64,000 bases of DNA from contig JAYKXP010000004.1 of NCBI GenBank assembly GCA_037176845.1, positions 310,001 to 374,000 on the forward strand, written 5' to 3'. The position numbers and the translations under genes are program-made. Shown here piece after piece: positions 13,166 through 25,226 of the stretch. Positions within the stretch are counted from its first letter, which is position 1. Each line of letters opens with the position of its first letter. The notes beneath the pieces were generated by a model, which saw only the letters and a program-made list of their open reading frames with translations, was not told where the DNA came from and ran no database searches. Source of the stretch: Paramarasmius palmivorus (taxonomy: Eukaryota; Basidiomycota; Agaricomycetes; Agaricales; Marasmiaceae).

Positions 13166-13615
13166 CTATTGTGAGGTGGTCGTCGAAGGCTCATACTTGT
13201 ACTTTTCGCCTCGTGCTTCCATTCTCTCCTTTGCTTCCTTAAGAGCCCATGTTTGAACGCTACACATGAAGTGTCAGTTAAAAAGATGTGCTACTCGTGG
13301 AACCCCGTATAACGCACCTCGTATCTGGCTTGTAGTAGAGCATGACTGCAGCAAATGCCATCGATCCAAACATCCCGATGTACCAAATATTCTCCCAGCC
13401 TTCTTTCACGCGCTTTTGTCCAGGCGGAAGAGGCTGGAAAACAGGTATTGTTGGTCAACGAACGAGCCGATTCGGAAGAAATCGCTGCTTGCCTTTTCAC
13501 CAAAAAGCCATCCCGAAGGCTCGTTGTAGTGGGGTGCACCACCAGAGGCGAACCGTCTTCCTTGAAGACGAGACGCTTGTAGTCGGAGAGAGCGTGCGGA
13601 CAGTGATGGTAGCAT
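13166..13615 (-). CDS. Complex I ESSS subunit (NDUFB11-like)
   Basis: Single-pass accessory subunit of the membrane arm of mitochondrial NADH:ubiquinone oxidoreductase. Three exons join to about 110 residues. Exon 1 is an Arg-rich presequence (MLPSLSARSLRLQASRLQGR) followed by FASGGAPHYNEPSGWLFGEK, the family signature. Exon 2 holds PLPPGQKRVKEGWENIWYIG and one membrane helix (MFGSMAFAAVMLYY). Exon 3 is a charged tail ending in YEPSTTTSQ. The splice from PDT uses donor GTGCGT and completes a Ser codon. It is convergent with GCV3, with under 200 bp between stops. Confidence 0.85.
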
Positions 13616-13756
13616 GTAGGAAATTGTTTACTTCGTGTTTTGTTTGTGCGGAGGCCAGGCGGAGACTCCCGCTCAAGCGCTCAGAAACTCATCATTGAGA
13701 AATTTCGTGGCAAGCAAAGTAAACACAAGGGATAATCATATCTACTTTCTAGGAAT

Positions 13757-14703
13757 CTACAGCCTTGTCTCCACTCGATATTGGAATACTTTGCGACAGA
13801 ATTTCATAGTCTTCTTCGTCTTCTTCTGGAGGGACACCAAATGAGGGCGAAGTGGGATCAACATTGAAACTGGCAATATACACATGTGAAAAGAGGTGCC
13901 CAGGACGGCCCACAACTCACTCACCCTGTCCGTTCATAAAACTTGACAGCGCTTTTATTCGCTGTCACGTACTACATGAGAATCTGTGTTGGTATAATCG
14001 TGCTGCCATACCTTTGATAACGGTCAGCATAACCTTGTGCATTCGCCATTTCTCCCCGACAGCTATCAACAGTTCCATGAGAAACCTTCCAAGCCCACGT
14101 TTCTGGTACGTCTCTTGAATCTGTAGTTCATAGCTTTTCCTTATCAGATAGAAGAAGGTGAACATTGACACAACACTCACCAATACAGTAGATCGAATCC
14201 ATCTTCGTATTCGAACCTAAACATTGCATATCCTGCAATTACGCTTGGGTCATCTTCAGGGTGCATTATGAGAAAGCGAGACAATGGATGGAAAAGCTCC
14301 TCTTTCTTCTCGTGCGGTTTCCATCCAAATGAGGAGTCGACGTATCTACGAGGCCAGTAAATCGCTCGTAGCAATTGTACTCTTGGATCGCGGCCATCGC
14401 TCACAAAATGTACATGTTCCGTTCGAATATATCCCAAAGAGCCTGACGAGTTTCTACCGACAAATATTTTGCAAGAATAAATTCACATTGTCTGGGAGTG
14501 TCATCGGTCAGTCTCGTATTTGAGAAAAACATTGGACTCTGCAAAGACCCACACACGTCTAAGGATTCATTCTTGAGTGATAAATTTGACTCGAGCTCCG
14601 ATGCAGATGCCTTGAAAGGGTTTCAAAGACGGTATTAAACTATAATCTCGACGGGAAATACCTTGTTGGCCAGTCGAACGGCCTTTGAGCCGGTAGCAGA
14701 CAT
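13757..14703 (-). CDS. Histone N-terminal acetyltransferase NatD (NAA40-like)
   Basis: GNAT-fold enzyme that acetylates the N-terminal Ser of histones H4 and H2A. Conserved pieces appear in the right order across five or so exons: SFGWKPHEKKEELFHPLSRF, the acceptor-region strand GYAMFRFEYEDG, the beta4/alpha3 acetyl-CoA segment ELQIQETYQKRGLGRFLMEL with the QxxGxG-type QKRGLG loop, and KVMLTVIK. The end is FNVDPTSPSFGVPPEEDEED then YEILSQSI, very close to NAA40 tails. The start at 14703 (MSATGSKAVRLANK) was chosen because it is in frame with the rest after the first intron; an ATG at 14764 is in another frame. A 104 bp spacer separates it from the divergent RIO2 gene. Confidence 0.88.
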
Positions 14704-14807
14704 GAGAGCGTGAATCTGAGAGGCGCTGAAGAATTGGCCGTGCCGTCATCGTTTTATTTTTCATCCACCACTACAGGCAGAATTCGGCTGTAAGCTTGGT
14801 CGTCCTC

Positions 14808-16699
<1,892 letters not shown>

Positions 16700-16987
16700 C
16701 TAGTGTTAGATAGCGTTCTTTCATCTAAGTTTGGTTGTATCAGTAGAGCTATCGAATACATCGTGTACTTATATTGCTGTAAGCGTATCCCGTACTTATT
16801 TCGAATGGACGTTGGTGGTGCCCACTGGCATAGTTTCCAACATGCCCAATAGTCACTAATAGTAGTCACTGCGCCCGCCGCCGGTGCCACAGGCAGTGTG
16901 CGCAATCATGTGACTAGTATCCTTCCTTGCCTCGACAGTCACTAGTCATTTTCCCAGTCGCATTCACATACCTATCCACCAAAAGCA

Positions 16988-17765
16988 ATGGAACAAGCAG
17001 ATCTCGAAACATACAAGGTTCAGCTATCCCAAGTCGAGCTCGCACTATCAGCTGAACCTGACAACACCGAACTCGCCTCGCTTCGTTCAGAGTTGCAGGA
17101 GCTTATCAACCTCACCGAGACAGCGTTAGCACAAGCTGCGGCCGCCTCATCTTCAAAAGCAGAATCATCTCGAAAAGCTGCTACTTCGACTCCTACTCAC
17201 ACATGGTCTGCAGGAGATGAGTGTCTTGCCAAATATTCTGGCGACGGTGCTTGGTATCCTGCACGCATTACATTTGTAGGAGGTTCCGCAGAGAATCGAG
17301 TGTACAGTGTGGTATTCAAGGGCTACAATACGACAGAACAAGTCAAACCTTCCGATTTGAAACCCATTCCCCCAAATTATAGCGCCACGGTTCCCTCGTC
17401 GTCGAATAAGCGGAAGTTGAGCAAACAAGAGGAGGAAGAGAGGGAGAAGAAGAAGAAGAAAAATGAAAAGAAGTTGGAGGTCAGGGCTGCAAAAGCAAAG
17501 GAGCAGACGGCAAAGCAAGCTACCTGGCAAAAGTTCACCAAGAAGTCGGAGAAAAAAGGCGTACACATAGCAGGTGTAGCGGGTACGAGCATCTTCAAGA
17601 CACCGGATAACCCCCTAGGCAAGGGTGAGTCCATCTGCATTTATTGTATAGCCATGATGTTGATCATCTCGTATAGTCGGAGTAACAGGAAGTGGGAAGG
17701 GCATGACGGCCGTCGCTACACAAGGGAAACATAAATTCGCGGTTACGGACGATGACAACTCTTGA
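16988..17765 (+). CDS. Tudor-domain splicing factor SPF30 (SMNDC1-like)
   Basis: Nuclear SMN-related factor needed for assembly of the mature spliceosome. Residues about 1-45 form a helical region (DLETYKVQLSQVELALSAEP). A Tudor domain follows at about 75-125 (WSAGDECLAKYSGDGAWYPA, VVFKGYNTTEQVKPSDLKPI), which would bind symmetric dimethyl-arginine. A Lys/Glu-rich helix comes next, then the C-terminal block KGVHIAGVAGTSIFKTPDNP and, after one intron starting at 17623, VGVTGSGKGMTAVATQGKH. The C-terminal block is typical of the SPF30 family and excludes SMN itself. The first ATG, at 16988, is 11 bases downstream of a pyrimidine-rich stretch and was taken as start. Confidence 0.92.
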
Positions 17766-18460
17766 ACTTTGTACTTAACTATCTGACGTCTGGTGAGGTG
17801 TCGCAATCACCTGCATGACAATTGCAAATCTAACATGTCGTTCTCAGCCCTCAGCCCTCAGGCCCCGATCCACGAAGACCAATTTTTGTCTCCCTACATA
17901 AATGCGTGTTTCATCCACACTATCACCTGTAATCCATTGCCTCATTATCTTTCTCCATGCCACATATGGCTAAACTACAGCGTAGTCACCCGGTCAACAT
18001 AAATTATTCTTCAAGGGAGTGGCTTTCGATCACACAGCCAGTCTTTTTTCGCTAACAGACTATATTGCTCCTGGAGTTTGGCCAGGACCCGTAATAAGCA
18101 TCATTGTCCGAAAGATGCGCGTTATCGTCGTGCATGTGCCAATATTATTGCCTTCAGAACCACGTATGTCTTCGGTTTTTCGTCTATCGCCCTATTCTCC
18201 GCGCAAACAGCAGTTCAGTACCCTTCTTTGAGGTTCAACACGTGGCTAGTCTACTCGTAGCCCAATAATAATTCGCGGAAGCGCAACTATCGTAAGTCAC
18301 CATGGCTCCGAGAAGTCCAGGTACTAGGTACTGAAAAGATAATTAGGGTCCCAATTACAGTACTAGGTTGGTACTAGGTTAAGTATGGCTGTCATATTCC
18401 CTACGTAGGTTACAATGGAGTCGAGCCGTCTTGAAGCAACTCTCTTTCTAGACCATCGTT
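17766..18460. other. Intergenic region, no gene seen
   Basis: Lies between the convergent SPF30 gene and a conserved unknown gene. Open frames on both strands are short and lack family resemblance or clean splice structure. It holds a small cluster of degenerate direct repeats of the type GGTACTAGGT at 18319-18384. Nothing else is supported. Confidence 0.6.
18319..18384. repeat. Cluster of GGTACTAGGT-type short repeats
   Basis: GGTACTAGGTACT at 18320-18332, then AGTACTAGGTTGGTACTAGG at 18359-18378. Three copies of a TACTAGGT core lie within 66 bases and are partly palindromic. A related arrangement (GTAGTACCTGGTAATAGC, then ACCTGGTACC) occurs at about 62904-62931. Function is unknown; it could be a decayed mobile-element end or a protein-binding array. 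Confidence 0.4.
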
Positions 18461-19235
18461 CTAGGGTGTGTCAGATCTCAAAAATTTCAGCGTCAAGTAT
18501 GGAATGCCTACCGTGCGCTGGAGCTCAAACAACTTCAACTTCGCTAACGAGGCGTCGTACTGCAGCCCTGCGACCATGCTCTGGGAAGAGTGATTCATAG
18601 ACGGTGATAGATGATTATGATCGAACCTTTACCTTTGCGGTCTTCGTGTTCAGCCCCTTAAGAGTGTCCAACTCTTCAAACGCAACTGGCCAAAACCCAA
18701 AGCTATACGTTGCTGGTGAGCACCGCATACCGTCACGATCATATTGGTACCAACCCTAATAGCTGATTGTGCAGTTCATCGATATGAGCCTCGAGACTCG
18801 CTGCGTAAATCGTTCTCCGATGGGGTGCGCCCAAAGTAGACCTATACAAAGATCGTAAGCATGTGGCTTAGGGTTCAATCCAATCATGTTCGCGTTTACT
18901 CACAGCTCATAAGGAGTAAATATGTGATTCTCTAATGCGTGGGTCCAGACTTTGCGACGCTTTCCCTCCTCCTTGTTGCCATGAAGTCGCGCATAAGGGT
19001 GGACGACGGCTGAATTGCGTGGTCCCCTTACAGTTTTGGAAGTAACACGCTCGGGTTGAGATCGTGCTGTTGCAGACGGGTCCGACAAGTTCAAGAGCCC
19101 GGCTGGGGTCATACCACTCTCTGGTCGATGCTGACCGAGGATGGGTACAGTTATAACGGGGATTGGATCAACACGGGGAAGATTTTCATCGTCCCGTTTC
19201 ACCATTGGGACAGGATACCGAGGGTGTTGGTCCAT
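18461..19235 (-). CDS. Conserved basidiomycete protein of unknown function
   Basis: Not recognised as a named family. Four exons join in frame. The first codes for a Pro/Arg-rich region (YPVPMVKRDDENLPRVDPIP, SGMTPAGLLNLSDPSATAR, SKTVRGPRNSAVVHPYARL, WTHALENHIFTPYEL). Later exons give STLGAPHRRTIYAASLEAHI then DELHNQLL, then FGFWPVAFEELDTLKGLNTK, and finally SMVAGLQYDASLAKLKLFEL. The helical second half with GLNTKTAK followed by a predicted amphipathic helix recurs, as far as I recall, in other mushroom genomes. The last junction is uncertain: the frame runs to a stop at 18461-18463, but another donor near the ELQR codons is possible. Length is about 190-200 residues, with no signal peptide or membrane helix. 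Confidence 0.65.
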
Positions 19236-19312
19236 TTCAGAGTGAGTTTGTGTTTTTGCGGTGGGTAGATGGCTAATGAGAGTTGTAGGTTCCGAGTAGA
19301 CGACGGACTTGG

Positions 19313-19321
19313 CTTTATATA
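19313..19321 (-). promoter_or_regulatory. TATA-like element for the gene starting at 19235
   Basis: On the minus strand the sequence reads TATATAAAG, about 78 bases upstream of the ATG at 19235. That spacing suits a TATA box with a short 5' UTR. Assigned by pattern and position only. Confidence 0.4.
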
Positions 19322-20047
19322 TACATAAAATGAGGAATAGAGTTATTCAAAGGGCGTAGTTTGGTCACGACAATCTTGGGAAGGAATCGGGGTACTGTCA
19401 ATCAGGGTTCGCGAAGGCACTTTGCCGTGATGATTTTTTTTCAAGGGTGAGTAGCTCCAACGAACTCCTTGCTTGTGCACTCTTCATTATCGCTGTTGAA
19501 ATTCGAGAGTAGATGCCATAATGACGATTATCGCAAATTCCGAATGACAAAGAAAGGAAGGTGGAAAACAGAATAACGGGAAGGCTAGCTGTCAATTCGC
19601 ACTGCAGTCGGGGTTCCCGGTCATTCCGATTGCATCGCGGGCCACGGGCTGTCTTCACTGTCTTCACTGACTTCGAATTCGTCCCGGCTTCCTATGCTGA
19701 CGAGAGAGTACCAGTCACATTTCCAATACAGCAGCACAGAGCGCATCCTCTAGGGTGTAGTTATCTCGTCACCAGATTACAATCAAGAAGCTGAATGGCG
19801 ATATCAATGTGGCTGAAGTGTGTAATTACACTCTCTAATTTTCTCTCCATTCCCACTTGGTTCGCACGCCTTATGGGTTGTGTCATTAACGCAGCCGAGA
19901 GGCAGATCTGTACGGATCTCATTAACTTCCATCACAATATGTGACCGGTGGCTTCGATTCTTCGACCACCTATCACATTCCTCTTACCCTCACTTCACTA
20001 CCTCTTTCGGAAGGTTACTTGGACCGTCCCTGGACCCGTTCTGGCTG

Positions 20048-20056
20048 TATAAAAAG
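20048..20056 (+). promoter_or_regulatory. TATA box for the gene starting at 20126
   Basis: TATAAAAAG lies 78 bases before the ATG at 20126, the expected distance for a core promoter with a short leader. Confidence 0.45.
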
Positions 20057-20125
20057 GTACCATTGATTCGAACGTTTCCAGGCTAACGGTCGCTCGCATT
20101 TCTGGCCATTCCTCAACTTCCTGCA

Positions 20126-21372
20126 ATGGATGTAGCCTTTCAGGTGACTTAACCTCATCATTATCGCCAATAAATTGTACTGATACGTGAGTGAAGCAGG
20201 GTCAGTTTTTATCGACGAGCGGAGGTGGCTATCCGAGCGGTGCGACGCCGTTTCAGCCTCAAGATACACCGATCGCCTTTTCGAGTACTGCTTGGAAATC
20301 AGGTGCACAACCCGATAGCGCACCGGGGATCTGGCCACTCGCGCACCCCGTGGATATCAGCTACAGTGGATTTCCACCGCCACCGCATGTTCTCGATCCA
20401 TGCTCGACTACTGCCCTTCCACTTCACGCGCCGATACCACTTCCCGGCTCGTGCCCAATACCACCTTGGCAAGGAATCGAACATGTCGCTCCAAAACCCG
20501 AGTTTCCGCAATCGCCGTCTTCATCCTCATCGTCGTCAAATTATCATGATGGCGTCCCGTCTACACCAAGCGACTCGTCGCCGCACGACGGTTTTTCGCC
20601 AAGTTATCAGGATGCTTTTCATGGGCCAATCAGCGTCGTCGCTGATACCTTCCCCACTCCAAGCGAACTACTCTCCGAACTGAATGTAGTCAATGGTACT
20701 GGGACCCCAGAATCTGATTACAGTGGCGACGGCGTTCAAAAGACATTTCAGCGTCATCCGCACGACCTATCGCTGTCTGCGGGCTTCAATTTCGCTCTGC
20801 CAATTCAGTGAGTAGTCAAAGAAGCTTGCTTTCAATTCTGTGCTGAACATGTCTAATCAGGGACCCGATATCGTCTCACGAGAAGAAGAGACAGCTGTTG
20901 GAATGTCTTGAGCAATACGTGGTTTATCTCCATGAGCAATTAAATCTTCTAGGAGCACAGCCAGCTCCCCTTGAACGCGTGTCGACTTACAAGGGTTTAA
21001 GTAGTCGCTCTGTCAGGGTAAGCTGCATTCTACTGGATCTACTCAACACCCCAAAAATACTAGCATTTCGGATCTTTATCTTAATTCATCCCTTGACACA
21101 TATCTGACATACACATGGTACAGACGCTTCTGCTCCACATGGAAAACACCAACAAGAAGCTCAATCTCAAAATCATGGCCGAAGAGCAACGAGTGAGTAC
21201 GAAATTTTTTACTAATCTTAGCTTTGGCATAAATTAACCACGGGTTGGTTTCCGACAGTTTGTCAGGTTAATCAAACGGCGAGAAGCGCTCCTGCAGCGG
21301 GAACCAATCCGTTTGGCTCATGGTGTGGACGAGTCTTTCTCACCGCACAGCCATCGCGGCATCCACCACTAA
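20126..21372 (+). CDS. Conserved agaric protein with C-terminal coiled coil, unknown function
   Basis: No named family recognised. A 5-6 codon first exon (MDVAFQ) is followed by a long exon rich in Pro, Ser and Gly (GYPSGATPFQPQDTPIAFSS; a run of Ser near SSSSSSSNYHDG). The C-terminal third is different: DPISSHEKKRQLLECLEQYV, VYLHEQLNLLGAQPAPLERV and STYKGLSSRSVRTLLLHMEN look like two or three amphipathic helices, split by introns after NFALPIQ, SSRSVR and MAEEQR. The protein ends SPHSHRGIHH. A disordered activation-like N-terminus plus a helical dimer-like C-terminus is compatible with a transcription regulator, but no DNA-binding motif is visible. A TATA box lies 78 bases upstream. Confidence 0.72.
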
Positions 21373-21761
21373 TTTCTTGGTACAATTCACGTATTAATTT
21401 CTTCCACTAATTGCTCTCCTCCATGATTGGGCCGATTTACTCGAGGTAACCAGGGCTACTTTCTGCTTGACATATTTTAGGTGTTTTATTCACTAATGCA
21501 TTTTTTTTGATTTTCTTGAAACTTACGCCACCGATAGTAAATAGGCTTCCCCGTACTTCCACATATATTTTCCCTACCTTACACGCACTTAGGCACGTAC
21601 CCTAATAGAATCGTCCCCGATTTAATTACACTATGAAACCGTGGTCCATTTGTAAATGTACATTCAGAAACCAAATCACTTTGACAACGTATTCAGCTGG
21701 TCCGAGAGGAAGGCGTTTTCGCCGCTAGTTCAAAACAAGAAAAACACTACGACCAGTAAGC
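21373..21761. other. Intergenic region between convergent genes
   Basis: About 390 bp of AT-rich sequence between two stop codons. It likely holds the two 3' UTRs. No gene, repeat or RNA feature was recognised. Confidence 0.6.
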
Positions 21762-23542
21762 TCACAGATCTTGATACGGAGGTAGATCCTCATCCTTATC
21801 CTTCTTCGTCGAGTCCCGAGTCGGGTCGTTAGGACCACCCTGCAGAGCTCTCTCTCGTTCCTCGCGTTCCAGCCTCTTCTTCTCATCCTCAGCGCTCTCG
21901 TGCTGGGGTGGCGCAGCAGTTGGCGCCGTACTGCCATACGCTTGTGAGTACAAGGAAGCTAATCTCTTCTTCTCCTCTTCTGCGCTTTCCCATTTCGGTG
22001 GGCTCTGGGGGCCTCCTGGGTTGGCCGAATCTGACTTCAAGTCGCGAAGAGAGCCACTCGATGGACCAGGACCTCCGGCACCTGCAGAGACGGGGACTCC
22101 TGTCTCGGCAACTGTGGGTGTAATTGCAGGGAGAACTGATGCTGGTTTGAGAGGATCGGGAGCAACAGGGGCGGGAGAAGTGGTAGATAGTGCACCACCA
22201 GAAATACTGGCTGACGTTGTAGAGCTGATGTGAGGGATCGGAGCAGGCGACAAATTCAGATCCGATGGATTAATAGGCGGTGATTGCGTCTTTGTAGGAG
22301 GAGAGGCGCGATTATCAATGACAGGCGCGGTGTCAGTTGTAATTGGAAGAGGAGGGGATTGAGATTTGGCCCCAGCAGGAGGTGTGAGAGGAATACCAGG
22401 TTCAACTGTCGTCGGGATCGACGAAGAGATACTGGAGAGCTCGCTCGCGTGACTTTCGCCAAAGCTCACGGTATCTGAACGACTTAAATCAGAAGCATTG
22501 CTCTGAGTCGGTAAGTTGATGTGGCCAGTCTTGTAGTTGTCGAGGGCGCGCTGCAGAGAGGCACGAATACTGCCTGTCCGTTGTGCACCTGTGTATGGGC
22601 TCGACTGACTTGGCGGTACGGTGGGAAGCACGTCCACCAGGCTAGCAGCAGCTTGAGACACCAAAACGAGCTTTTCTCCAAACTAGAGCCGGCGGTTAGT
22701 ATGTTTTTAGAGGGTTGCAGGTCTGATCATACCTCACGGAATGCTTCGAACTTGAGAGACTCTGAGGCTTTGACGCCTTGACGCTTCAGGAGCTCGATTT
22801 CAGCTTCGGCACTGGCATCGTCGAGTTCAGCCTTTCTGAGTTGATCTCTCAACTCAGCCAATTTCTTCTCGTATCCCTTCTGCTGGTCATGTTCGATTCT
22901 TGCAATCTGAGTTCGCAAACCTGAGCGAATATTTCGTCTAGGTTGTAGCGCAGTCTCAGCGTCGCGTAAAGTCTTCAAGGGGGCGCGTGCCGCATCCAAT
23001 TTGGCTGCAAGAGAGCTAGCCAAGGATCCCTGAACAAAGTTGAGATAGGCTAATCTATCCGTGACTGGTGATAACAGCGTCAGTATCGATGCCCAGACAA
23101 CCACGGTTGATATCGGGCTCACCATCCTTGAGATCATCTTGCTCGTTCTGACCCCACATGTATAGCTCCTTGCTTTGTGCTTTGGCATCGCGTGCGACGC
23201 TATCGAAATCAATAGCCACTCCTTTCTCGGTCGTGATAATCTTTTGGACAGGTGTCGTGGATCTGGTAATAAACACAATGTCAATTTCGTAAGAGATCAA
23301 ACCCTGGAGTGCGAAACTGACCCATATTGCTGTCCGAGACTTCGAATTTGGTATTGAATAGCTTCAAAGGCATGAGATTTGTGTTGGCCACCCCAGCCTT
23401 GAGCAGATTCGTTTGCCGACGGCTGAGTGCTAGCATCGGGAGACGTAGGTCTATGTCCTGGGATATGTTGACCCAGAGGCGAAGACTGAAGAGCAGTTTG
23501 AGCCTTATCGGCGAAAGATGAAAGAAATCCTGGAACAGGCAT
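21762..23542 (-). CDS. Eisosome component, Pil1/Lsp1 BAR family
   Basis: Membrane-bending protein of the cortical eisosome (furrow-like invaginations of the plasma membrane). The start MPVPGFLSSFADKAQTALQS at 23542 is followed by the Pil1-type segments AKAQSKELYMWGQNEQDDLK, VTDRLAYLNFVQGSLASSLA, LKTLRDAETALQPRRNIRSG and a coiled coil to FEAFREFGEKLVLVSQAAAS. These form the predicted BAR-like domain, about residues 60-290. The last exon (21762 to about 22680) encodes a 300-residue disordered tail rich in Ser, Pro and Thr ending DEDLPPYQDL; yeast Pil1 has a shorter tail. Relative to canonical Pil1 the core is divergent, so it may be one of the extra Pil1-domain paralogs found in basidiomycetes. 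Confidence 0.83.
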
Positions 23543-23805
23543 AGAAGTGATGGTGGTAATGGAATAAGGATAACTTGTTGGATAACCTTTCCACTTTTCT
23601 TTATTGCAACAAACTGCGCGATGCGATGACGTCTTGCATAGCTCCCATTCCACAGGCACCGCCACACAGTCTAGCCGACCACTTGCGGTAAAGAGTTACT
23701 ACTCGAAAGTCCTGTACATACTCTGTACTCGACTCAGCCACAAGTATCCGCGTGCATCCCCAATGAAACATAGATATCGATTATAAAAACACAGGAAGGT
23801 ATACT

Positions 23806-24913
23806 TCAGACTATAATCTTCTTCGCCCCCTTCTTCTTCTCAGAGTCCTTGTGGGACAAAAACTCCACCTCCGTTGCTAATGGTCCCGCCAACTTTGCAT
23901 TGTCCGGATAACCTAGTACACTCGACTTGAAATGACGTCCAACCGACTCAATTCGTTCCCTCAATCCGTCTTCATCCGAGACTCCTGGTGCCAGTCTCGT
24001 CCATATTGACAAACGGTAGAACTGTGGACGAGTAGACACAATGACTCCCGTGATAAGTGAGGTGGGCGGCGGCTTGGAAGGATCAGCGGTCGTCAATGAG
24101 GGATCAAACGTCTCTCCGATAGCCGCCAACATCTGTGACAGCATTAAGTCATATGTAAGAACTCGTGTGGAGAACTGACTCACCGTATACAACCACATTT
24201 TATCTACGTTGCCTCTGTTCTTGTCTTTGGGTAATTGAATGCTCCATTTTCCGCCATTTTTATTTGCTTCATCTTCCCAAGCTGGAATGATGCCTTCCTG
24301 TAAAAAGAGTGCATATGAGCGACCTAAACGCGCGGGGCACAGGACGAGGCGAACCTTGAAAAGGTAGTAGTTTGCTTTTTGGGGTAGCTGAGAAGGTGGA
24401 ACGATGTTATTATACAATCTGTAGACGTACATCAACAGTCTGTTGACAACCGAGACACGTAGGCATGGTACTCACCCCCAGAACTCTTCAACACTATCAA
24501 AGCTTATGACTCGCTTAATATCCTCCATCCAGCCCTGAGCAGCAGCAGGACCGGGTGTCTGAACCACTGGGGTCTGGGGGAAGGCGGAGATGGGAGTTTG
24601 GGGAAGATTTCGACCTTTGGTCATGGGAGAGTCGAACCAAAGGGTCCAAGAAGAGTAGAGAGGATGCTGTGAAGCCGAATCAGTGAGTTGAAAGAGCGCA
24701 GTGGGCAACAGACATTTATGTACACACCTTGACATTGAAATTTGTGGGGTCACTGAAAACGGTTCGGATACTCTCTGCCTGAGACTCCATGTTTACTTCT
24801 TGGATTTCTCCTTGCTCTGCAGATGCCTCTCCTACTTCTGGGTGATCAGCTATAGCAGCTGTGAGAGCCATTCTAGAAGCTGTGAGAGCTGGGCCGGTCA
24901 AGGTTGAAGCCAT
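23806..24913 (-). CDS. mRNA cap-binding translation initiation factor eIF4E
   Basis: Binds the m7G cap and eIF4G in the cytoplasm. Conserved order: HPLYSSWTLWFDSP, VISFDSVEEFWGLYNNIVPP (eIF4G-binding surface and cap Trp), KANYYLFKEGIIPAWEDEAN, GGKWSIQLPKDK, then DKMWLYT and MLAAIGETFD, ITGVIVSTRPQFYRLSIWTR. Both Trp needed to stack the cap can be placed (FWG and AWEDE). An extra Pro/Gln/Thr-rich insertion (RNLPQTPISAFPQTPVVQTP onwards, about 30 residues) interrupts the region between the first strand and KRVISFDSVEEFW, longer than in yeast eIF4E. The acidic N-terminus and Lys-rich end (KKKGAKKIIV) are unremarkable. Six introns or so are seen. Start ATG at 24911-24913. Confidence 0.94.
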
Positions 24914-25226
24914 ATTGAATCAGAGAGACGCGATGAAGAAAGACAGCGATTTGCAGCGATTGTAAAGCGTTTCGACGAAAGCTGAGCTATGCGAGAAAAG
25001 AGAGTTACGAGTAAACGGGTGAGAACGAGGTCTAAAGTAATAGCAGATGATTGAGAGAGAGAAAGAGAGAGTTTTGCGCTGACTAGGAACACTTTTCACT
25101 TTTTCCCAGAGACCGCCGCGCCGGTAGCGGCAAGGACCGGCATCACCGGTATCTGATAATTTCCAGCTGCTTTATCATCTCTGCTCTCTCTTCTTCCCGG
25201 ACATCGAGGAGCGTCATCCGAGCGCC
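24914..25226. other. Divergent promoter region (eIF4E / carrier)
   Basis: About 310 bp between two divergent start codons, with a purine-rich GAGAGAGAAAGAGAGAG tract (polypyrimidine on the eIF4E strand) at about 25053-25069. Polypyrimidine leaders of this kind are common in fungal translation-factor genes. No gene or TATA box is evident. Confidence 0.45.

Larger units (their letters stand above)
19236..20125. other. Divergent intergenic region, 890 bp
   Basis: Separates two divergently transcribed genes of unknown function and carries a TATA-like element for each (19313-19321 minus, 20048-20056 plus). A short tandem repeat TGTCTTCACTGTCTTCACTG lies at about 19650-19669. The open frames here have no coherent composition or splice signals, so no gene is called. 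Confidence 0.6.

Noticed and set aside
18850..18885. tRNA-like B box (GGTTCAATCC)
   Set aside because: No T-arm stem, acceptor stem or A box can be drawn around it, and it lies inside an intron of a coding gene on the other strand.
19398..19667. 89-codon minus-strand frame in the 890 bp spacer
   Set aside because: No family resemblance, no conserved composition, and no promoter or splice support.
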